Assembly (NCBI GenBank): GCA_015061495.1 | Contig: SUWL01000011.1 | Location: 1 to 51,867 of the forward strand | DNA length: 51,867 nt | Direction of reading: 5' to 3' | From: Lentisphaerota bacterium | GTDB taxonomy: Bacteria; Verrucomicrobiota; Lentisphaeria; Victivallales; Victivallaceae | Part shown: positions 47,201-51,867 of the stretch, piece after piece | Layout of the letters: every line of letters starts with the position of its first letter | How positions within the stretch are numbered: the stretch's first letter is position 1 | The notes under the pieces: generated by a model | Database searches by the model: none | The model's input: only the letters and a program-made list of their open reading frames with translations | What the model was told of the DNA's origin: nothing | Position numbers and translations under genes: made by a program

Positions 47201-48191
47201 TCGGCCATTCCGGGGCATCGAGCTTATCTGCCGGGGGGGCATTCAATTTTTTTTTTACGTCAACGCTGATATCGCGTTTCTCCAGAACAATCTCTCTGAT
47301 TTCGATTTTGCCGCCGGCGGAGTCAGTCGGATCAAAGCGAAAAGCTTTGATATCGCCGCCCTTGAGCCAGGAATCCATATTCTCCGGAGAAACGGAAACC
47401 GTGTGCCACTGACCGTCGGCAGTCAACGGAGCGATCCGGGCACGCCGGGAATCACTGTAACGTTCTTTATCATGTTTGAAGTACAACTGTCCCCAGCCTT
47501 TTCCGGTACCTTCGGCGCGGTAGGTGAATGTAAAGGTATTGTAGCATGCCGGATCGATTTCCAGTCCGACGATTTCGATATTGCAGTCTTTTTTGATCTC
47601 CGACAGTACGAGAATACCGTCAACGATCTCTTTTTTAGTGTGGTAGGAGTATTTCCAGCCGGCGAAATTATTATCCTTGTTCCAGACGATTCTGGCGGGG
47701 GGAGCCGGACGGGGCTCAAACTTGATCTCTTTGATTTCGATTTTGCCGCCGGCGGCATTGGTCGGGTCGAAACGCAGTGCGGTAATCATCCCGCCGGTAC
47801 GCCATGAAGTCAGATTTTTTGGAGCGACCTTTACCGTGTGCCACTGACCATCGGCGACCATCGGCGGTAATATCCAACTGCGCTTATCGGAAAATTTCTC
47901 TCCGGAATGGTTGAAATACAATTCGCCGCCGCGTTTGCCCGCCCCCTCAAAGGCCCGGTAGGTGTAGGAAAATATGGTGTATTTTTCCGGATCGATATTC
48001 ACTTTGAAGTTATTTATCCGGCAGTCAAAGCGGATCGCCGACAACCGGATCACACCGTCAACGACTTCTCCTTTGGCATTGGCAAAATACTTCCAATTGG
48101 CAAATTTGTTGCCGGCATTCCAGACGATGCTCTCGGCGCAGAGTGTCATCCCGGTCAGAAATACAGCGAACAGGGCAAAAACCTTTTTCAT
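44208..48191 (-). CDS. Large secreted multi-domain glycosidase-like protein (GH42-like core)
   Basis: A 1327-residue protein with a signal peptide (KKVFALFAVFLTGMTLCAES). Residues 22-155 and 167-305 are an internal duplication of a beta-sandwich, each with W..N/D..FA.WKY, VDG..LS and GKIEI(K/R)EI. A GH2-type sugar-binding domain follows (RRKFNLKSKPVHGFLQYTADDCAEAFINGEAAGF). Next comes a TIM-barrel region resembling GH42/GH14-type enzymes (PFFAAWLNIPDKY; FTIKCAFPADW; YRIVGGYTTEWLGWES) and a C-terminal amidotransferase-like region (NYKLYVFLNCYKYDDKFLAAVKKLQ). Probably a cell-surface or periplasmic beta-galactosidase-type enzyme; substrate unknown. Confidence 0.8.
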   Translation of the reverse strand: MKKVFALFAVFLTGMTLCAESIVWNAGNKFANWKYFANAKGEVVDGVIRLSAIRFDCRINNFKVNIDPEKYTIFSYTYRAFEGAGKRGGELYFNHSGEKFSDKRSWILPPMVADGQWHTVKVAPKNLTSWRTGGMITALRFDPTNAAGGKIEIKEIKFEPRPAPPARIVWNKDNNFAGWKYSYHTKKEIVDGILVLSEIKKDCNIEIVGLEIDPACYNTFTFTYRAEGTGKGWGQLYFKHDKERYSDSRRARIAPLTADGQWHTVSVSPENMDSWLKGGDIKAFRFDPTDSAGGKIEIREIVLEKRDISVDVKKKLNAPPADKLDAPEWPKLKSEIWPSGSRNVQLGKYYFQGKMIKSPEDKVRGGTHHEFYLRRKFNLKSKPVHGFLQYTADDCAEAFINGEAAGFANDWHSCQVYDVTRFLKEGENVLGIHYFNTNTYGGVIAELYVQYADGSCERINSDEQFKSNIKEYAGWKKNGFDDSAWAGILHCAPPPGPPWGVYLPYRYFSNMQQIVSVDISPKVVTAGEKIRVRMVCKGNIPADPVKGAVLFNKDHQWRENITLNKENFIPGKDGVWTLDFTCRVPLYFNSGKYRLSLEADILSAQSDSFSGLDVEVRRIQCDPKFAQKNSFKVVKNSSGQPIFQLNGKPFFAAWLNIPDKYQHIDGFKVNVITLLFESPWWLGGDKLNTDRLDMKAQKMADYFPDAYFMFTIKCAFPADWRSANPGEMCADESGVVNGGRYSLASKKARKDFEKQLVAVINHLEKSPYANRIIGYRIVGGYTTEWLGWESASGKALDFSPAAKKAYAAFVREKYPELQNTGIPSGKERHERDGNSLLWDQKKHLKAIAYNDFDSNMTADFMLHLAKRAKALVGKDKVIGTYYGYSSTLHHTGNSQYRAHYALKKVLDAGVVDYIMSPNSYPLRNMGDTCGEMKPFASMQMNNIIPVCEDDTRTHNGYVVTSQHQTITEKQTLAQIRRNNALAICRLTPTYNFPLTQGTEISFPSMVMTINTLKTVGQHCFDTNASRNAEIALVVSEESIKSMPSLAGKMARSGIIDQRYRADGTVKKIKRVRTILTYETFVGNQGRFNRSGAPVDQLLAEDLADNPGNYKLYVFLNCYKYDDKFLAAVKKLQQRNCVLLWLYAPGYIKGLESSTANMKALTGMDFAVINSGIPAAVTMSDGRITGTPAAIAAPMFAVTTPQAEILGKYTTGQTGAAALKTGQALTIFSGVWQLDMDFISMVLKRAGIFRYTESCDPFEANDSLLMLHARYPGKKVIRLPRKTDVLDIFTGKIVKRDTDVFEYDSELHETRCFYYGNDAEVLQKKLAK

Positions 48192-48359
48192 TGTTAAACC
48201 TCCTGTTAAAAAAATAGTTGTTGCAAGTTACCTAACTGCTGCATATTATACCATAAAAAACGGCAAATTACAATTGCTATCTGGCAAAAAAACAAACACA
48301 TTTCAGCAAAATCGTATTTATTCGTGCGTTTTTACCATTCTCATGAACCAGATACAAAC

Positions 48360-48383
48360 GGGGCAGGGAAATTACCCTGCCCC
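48360..48383 (-). terminator. Hairpin after the GH36 gene
   Basis: A 9-bp GC-rich stem, GGGGCAGGG/CCCTGCCCC, with a 6-base loop. It begins 26 bases after the stop codon in the minus direction. The following GTTTGT is a weak T tract, so termination may be incomplete. Confidence 0.6.
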
Positions 48384-48409
48384 GCAAACCGGAATCTCTT
48401 CTGCAACAG

Positions 48410-50191
48410 TTACGCCGTGAACTCCACATCTCCGGAAACCGGGACGTAAACCGCCGACAATCCGGCTTCAACGGTGAATTCTGCCACTTTATTCCCGCAG
48501 CAGTCACGGACGACCGCCGCGGCATCGACCGGCAGATTCACCAGCACTTCCGGAACACTGGAAGCATTGACCACGATCTCTTTGAAATCCGGCGCCAGTT
48601 TATCGCAAGGCACGCTCAAATTATTGACATAAACGGTACTGACCGCTTCTGCATCACTTTCACCGCGCAGCAGCGGATAATTCATATCCGGGAAAGATGG
48701 GTGGAACTTCCCCTTGACCAGTGCATCGAGGTGCTTTTTGTAGAAATCCAGCCGGTAGCGGATCATTGCCTGATGGTCGGCGGGGATCTCATTGAATTTC
48801 ACCGAAATCTGCGGCACGGAATAGAGTACCGCCAGCAGCTGTTTGGCAGCGGATTCGGCGGATTCCCGGTAATCCCAGCGCAGCATATCGCCGTGAACGG
48901 CTGTCATTCCGGAAGAAAGGCGCAGATCGGCGATCCGGATCCGGTTGGCGGTGATATCTCCCGGGCAATCCGCCGCCCGAAACATATTGCCGTATTTGCG
49001 GATGGCCGGTCCGATATATTTCTGCCGGAATTCGATGAGGATGTCCGGTTTGATCGCCTTGAGAGCTTCCATGATCCCGGTCATCAGCACGTCGGTGGCC
49101 TGGGAGATATTTTTGAAATCCCGTCCGGCATAATTTTCCGCGACCGCCGGATCTATCACATTTTCCGGCAGAGCCAGACGGTCGATGAAGTCCAGTTTGA
49201 ATCCGTCCAGATCCCAATCTTTCAGCGCTTTGCAGTAGAGGTCGATCAGAAATTGCCGCACTTCCGGGAAGCGGGGGTCGAGCACGGATGCCAGCATAAT
49301 ATCATTGGTATAGAGATATTTGCCTTTGAATTTCGCATAATTTCTGCTGTCATATCCCACGAACGGCACCGAATACCAGAGCATATATTTCATACCCAGA
49401 TCGTGGATGCGTTTCACATGCGCCGCCATATCTGCGGTACGGTTGGGAGCGACCTCCCAATCTCCGCAGCTGGCGTAGGTGCATTCACCGTCAACACTCT
49501 GCCAGCCGTCATCGACGATGACCAGCTCCATGCCCATTTTTTTGGCGATGGCACATTCGGCTTCGATTTCCGCATCGGTGATATCTTTGTGATAACTGTA
49601 CCAGGTGGAATACAGCGGAGCGAAACCGGCATCCGGAGTAACTGACGGAACATAGGCGGGATTTTTGCCCAGTTCAGCGAAAGCATCCTGCACCGCATCG
49701 CTGAAAAAGATCCGGCGGCGGTCAAAGCGCAAAGTTACCTGATAAAAGGTATTTTTCGGCTCCGGCATGGTGAAAAATTTCAGCCGGGTATTGATTTCAA
49801 AGGTGTGTTCTTTGACTCCGGAAGTCCAGATGATCCGCCGCAATGCATCATTGGCGGAACAGCACATTGCATTGCTGCCGTCCTGATTGATCAGGCAGAA
49901 TACCGGCGCACCGGAAGCAAGTTCGCTGATCACCGGAGTACCCCATTCCGGCAGCAGGGTTTTATCCAGATGCAGATTGACATTCCAGCGGGTGGCGATT
50001 TCGCCTTTGGGGATGCGGAATCCGACGGTCATCTGCGGGAACTCTGCTTCGACATCGTTTTTCAAAGTCAGGGTAAGCTCTTCGATATATTCGTCAACTT
50101 TGCGGACTTCATGGTTCAACTGCCATGAACCACCGTTTTCCCATTCAACAGTTGCCGAATAACCGCCCGGCAGCAAAACAGATTCAGTCAT
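48410..50191 (-). CDS. Alpha-galactosidase, GH36-type (clan GH-D)
   Basis: A 593-residue protein starting at ATG 50191 with AAAGGA 10 bases before; the longer frame upstream has no better signal. The clan GH-D barrel motifs appear in order: STWYSYHKDI, MELVIVDDGWQ, GMKYMLWYSVPFVG and WDLDGFKLDFID, whose Asp is the expected nucleophile. An N-terminal beta-sandwich and a C-terminal small sandwich complete it. There is no signal peptide, so it probably hydrolyses imported alpha-galactosides. It lies between the small secreted protein and the large GH42-like gene. Confidence 0.87.
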   Translation of the reverse strand: MTESVLLPGGYSATVEWENGGSWQLNHEVRKVDEYIEELTLTLKNDVEAEFPQMTVGFRIPKGEIATRWNVNLHLDKTLLPEWGTPVISELASGAPVFCLINQDGSNAMCCSANDALRRIIWTSGVKEHTFEINTRLKFFTMPEPKNTFYQVTLRFDRRRIFFSDAVQDAFAELGKNPAYVPSVTPDAGFAPLYSTWYSYHKDITDAEIEAECAIAKKMGMELVIVDDGWQSVDGECTYASCGDWEVAPNRTADMAAHVKRIHDLGMKYMLWYSVPFVGYDSRNYAKFKGKYLYTNDIMLASVLDPRFPEVRQFLIDLYCKALKDWDLDGFKLDFIDRLALPENVIDPAVAENYAGRDFKNISQATDVLMTGIMEALKAIKPDILIEFRQKYIGPAIRKYGNMFRAADCPGDITANRIRIADLRLSSGMTAVHGDMLRWDYRESAESAAKQLLAVLYSVPQISVKFNEIPADHQAMIRYRLDFYKKHLDALVKGKFHPSFPDMNYPLLRGESDAEAVSTVYVNNLSVPCDKLAPDFKEIVVNASSVPEVLVNLPVDAAAVVRDCCGNKVAEFTVEAGLSAVYVPVSGDVEFTA

Positions 50192-50320
50192 TTGGACAAT
50201 TCCTTTCTGTAAAATATGATTGCGTTTGCACTTAAAGTAGCACTGCAACCGGAAAAAATCAACCTGCCCACCGAGTTGTTGTATCGGATTTTGGCAGGTT
50301 CAAAAACCACCATCCGGTGA

Positions 50321-50947
50321 TTATTTATCCTGATATCTGGCGATGACCTTATCCACGGCTGCGGCAAATTTTTCCCAGTCGCGCATTTTACCTTTGTTGC
50401 GATCGACGGCACGTTTGATGGTCTGCAGGTCGCTTTTGATCTCGTCCTTTGAATAATGTTTCATCAGTTTGAGATAACCGTCAAACATCCGGCGGCTCAA
50501 AAAATAATCATTGCGACTGAGCAATGCCAGGGCTTTGATGCGCCATTCTGCAGGATCGTAATACTGCGGATAGGAAACCAGCATCCGGCTGTTGACAAAA
50601 TAGACCTTCGCATACTGCGGGTCTTTGATGACATCTTTGGCAAAACTGTTGAAGCGGGAAATACTGCAGACTGCCTGCGGCACCGCGTAAACGATATACC
50701 ATTCGTAGTAGCGGCTCTTTTCCTTGCGGGTGGCGACTGCCGCCATCCACTCTTTTTTGAAGGTCTGATAGTCGATATTGTCGGGATTTTTGCCGATCAT
50801 AGCGATCAATCCGGCGGCAATATACTTCTGTTCCACGCTTTTGCTGTTGATCGATGCTTCGATCTCTTTGGCGTTCTGACTGTTCCAGTTGATCGCCCAT
50901 GATGAACCGGCTGCCAGCAATGCACACAATACCAATAATTTTTTCAT
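50321..50947 (-). CDS. Small secreted protein of unknown function
   Basis: A 208-residue protein with a signal peptide (KKLLVLCALLAAGSSWA) followed by an all-helical, charged mature domain (VEQKYIAAGLIAMIGKNPDN; DEIKSDLQTIKRAVDRNKGKMRDWEKF). No family is recognised. It follows the broken prepilin gene by 30 bases and precedes the GH36 gene, so it belongs to the glycan cluster. GGAGG precedes its start. Confidence 0.78.
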   Translation of the reverse strand: MKKLLVLCALLAAGSSWAINWNSQNAKEIEASINSKSVEQKYIAAGLIAMIGKNPDNIDYQTFKKEWMAAVATRKEKSRYYEWYIVYAVPQAVCSISRFNSFAKDVIKDPQYAKVYFVNSRMLVSYPQYYDPAEWRIKALALLSRNDYFLSRRMFDGYLKLMKHYSKDEIKSDLQTIKRAVDRNKGKMRDWEKFAAAVDKVIARYQDK

Positions 50948-50977
50948 GATTTAACCTCCCGGTCTGTATTTCAGTTG

Positions 50978-51745
50978 TCAACGTTTGTTCGGATGGTAAT
51001 TGGGATTGAAAAGGTCGGGGTAGATAATATCATCTTTCGCCGCCACGTGTCCGTCGCCCCACAGGACATTCGCTCCGGAAGCATGGGTGCGGTATTCACC
51101 GTAACTGGAGGGATAATTGTTCTGATCAGTACAGGTCGTCGTATGACGGGAACCGTTGATCTTGAAGAAATTCAGCATCCCTTTGCGATAGTAGGCAGTG
51201 GCATTGTCAAAAACGACCGGCACTTCGGAAACAGAAAAATCCTGCAGTTTGGACATTTTGGGCAGTGCCGGCAGATCTTTGACCGGAATATTCAGTTCAT
51301 CTTTGGCGGTCTGAGCGGTGATCCCGAGGTGGACATTGTAACCGTAACTGAATGCGATCCTGCCGCCGCGTCCGCCGAGGTAATTCCCGGAGGCAACAAA
51401 ATCTTTGATCTCATCTCTGCCGACGGCACAGGAAAGAAAACTCATCGGAGTGGAATAGATATCTACAGTATCCGGCAGATAATCGATCTTATACGGGGTT
51501 GAACCCTCCTGCACACCGGGGATCCCGACTCCGGCAGCAGCCGACAGCAGCACTACCCAACTGTAAAAATTGCCATCAGCGCGGCTTGGCAGCAGAAATC
51601 CGTCAAAGTTGTCCTGATAAAATGCGTGCCATGCAGAGTGCTGTTTGAGGGTATTCACACATTCGGAACTTTTGGCTGAATTTCGCGCACTGTTCAATGC
51701 CGGCAGCAGAATCGCCGCCAGGATGGCTATTATCGCAATGACTAC
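50978..51745 (-). pseudogene. Prepilin-type H-X9-DG gene cut off at its signal by a recombinase element
   Basis: Reading the minus strand, the frame begins [30 protein letters not shown] and ends with a good H-X9-DG motif (HASGANVLWGDGH). The start codon, leader and FTLIELL are missing. Immediately upstream of the VV codons the sequence changes, and an in-frame TAA lies at 51760-51758. The missing 5' half is expected at the far end of the inserted element, outside the window. Excision would restore the gene, so it is interrupted and not decayed (inference). TTG 51697 could give a leaderless fragment. Confidence 0.8.
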
Positions 51746-51766
51746 AAATGAAACTTGTTAAATTAG
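51740..51766. mobile_element. Left junction of a serine-recombinase element in a prepilin gene
   Basis: To the left is prepilin coding DNA (GTAGTCATTGCG in the gene's sense). To the right is foreign sequence carrying AAACTTGTTAAAT (51751-51763), which also forms the -35 region of the recombinase promoter. The likely crossover is at GT (51745-51744), the same place where similarity between hairpin cassettes ends in the other prepilin genes. Confidence 0.6.
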
Positions 51767-51783
51767 GGTTTTGGTGTTATATT
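51755..51783 (+). promoter_or_regulatory. Promoter of the serine recombinase gene
   Basis: TTGTTA (51755-51760), 17-base spacer, TATATT (51778-51783), 36 bases before the ATG. The -35 box lies inside the element's end sequence. Confidence 0.6.
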
Positions 51784-51819
51784 ATGGTGGAATAAAAAAC
51801 GAAATTTGGAGGAAGATTT

Positions 51820-51867
51820 ATGAAAGCTCTGATTTATGCCCGTCAAAGCAGTGGTAAAGATGATCTG
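51820..51867 (+). CDS. Serine recombinase, N-terminus only
   Basis: Sixteen codons are visible from ATG 51820, with GGAGGA (51808-51813) at ideal distance: MKALIYARQSSGKDDL. The stretch YARQSS carries the catalytic serine and is the usual start of resolvase/invertase-type and large serine recombinases. Such enzymes cut both DNA strands with a 2-base stagger and integrate or excise DNA at specific sites. Being at the very end of an element and reading inward is typical for an integrase. Its size class cannot be seen because the gene runs off the window. Confidence 0.75.
   Translation, partial: MKALIYARQSSGKDDL

Noticed and set aside
46101-47807. 568-codon plus-strand frame inside the 1327-residue glycosidase-like gene
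   Set aside because: The minus strand codes recognisable domains over the same span; the plus frame has no family features or start signals.

Overview
This window looks like part of a chromosome from a Lentisphaerota (Victivallis-type) gut bacterium, at roughly even GC. The assignment is by inference from gene content: six genes for type IV prepilin-like proteins with an N-terminal FTLIELL signal and a C-terminal H-X9-DG motif, secreted DUF4838 proteins, BNR/sialidase, GH36, GH42-like and GH78-like enzymes, and many AraC, LacI, GntR and IclR regulators. No rRNA or phylogenetic marker other than rpsT is present to confirm it.

Layout. 1-8.2 kb: a minus-strand glycan operon (prepilin, sialidase-like protein, DUF4838 protein, sodium symporter, LacI regulator) with a strong promoter and a perfect 14-bp palindromic operator, plus the 5' part of another secreted protein at the window edge. 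8.2-9.3 kb: a gene-free stretch with a tRNA-Arg(CCG) and about 180-bp repeats that each carry the tRNA 3' end. 9.4-20.5 kb: a lipoprotein, an AraC regulator diverging from a plus-strand operon (secreted glycosidase-like protein, GH78-like enzyme, secreted metallo-beta-lactamase-fold protein, two prepilin-like proteins), and a secreted metallophosphoesterase. 20.5-27 kb: housekeeping genes (ABC-F/Uup, AhpD-like, RpoN, WalJ-like hydrolase, ribosomal protein S20). 27-33 kb: a GntR regulator diverging from a prepilin gene and a DUF4838 gene, then a third prepilin gene. 33-39 kb: IclR-SDR-FAD oxidoreductase operon, a MATE transporter and an AraC regulator. 39-51.7 kb: a NagB-like protein with an amidohydrolase, then a minus-strand glycan cluster (prepilin, small secreted protein, GH36, GH42-like protein, AraC, GH78-like). 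The window ends inside an element that begins with a serine recombinase gene.

Most unusual signal. The DNA coding for the prepilin signal ([13 protein letters not shown]) behaves as a recombination target. At the right edge a prepilin gene is cut between its LL and VV codons, and a serine recombinase gene begins 75 bases beyond the junction. Three other prepilin genes carry in-frame hairpin cassettes of about 115-125 bp. Each complete cassette ends in nearly the same synonymous coding of FTLIELL, and similarity stops at the same point where the recombinase element joins. After the first cassette in the gene at 28419 there is a stretch that matches the end of the recombinase element at 15 of 21 positions, at the same distance from a shared GT. 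I read this as a serine-recombinase attachment site inside prepilin genes, with scars and leader cassettes. It is an inference to be tested. One of these genes also has a 34-bp palindromic tandem repeat that puts its ATG out of frame, so it may be phase-variable.

Genes work together as separately regulated glycan-foraging operons. Each pairs secreted or cytoplasmic glycosidases with a local regulator, and several are headed by a prepilin-like protein that probably acts at the envelope.
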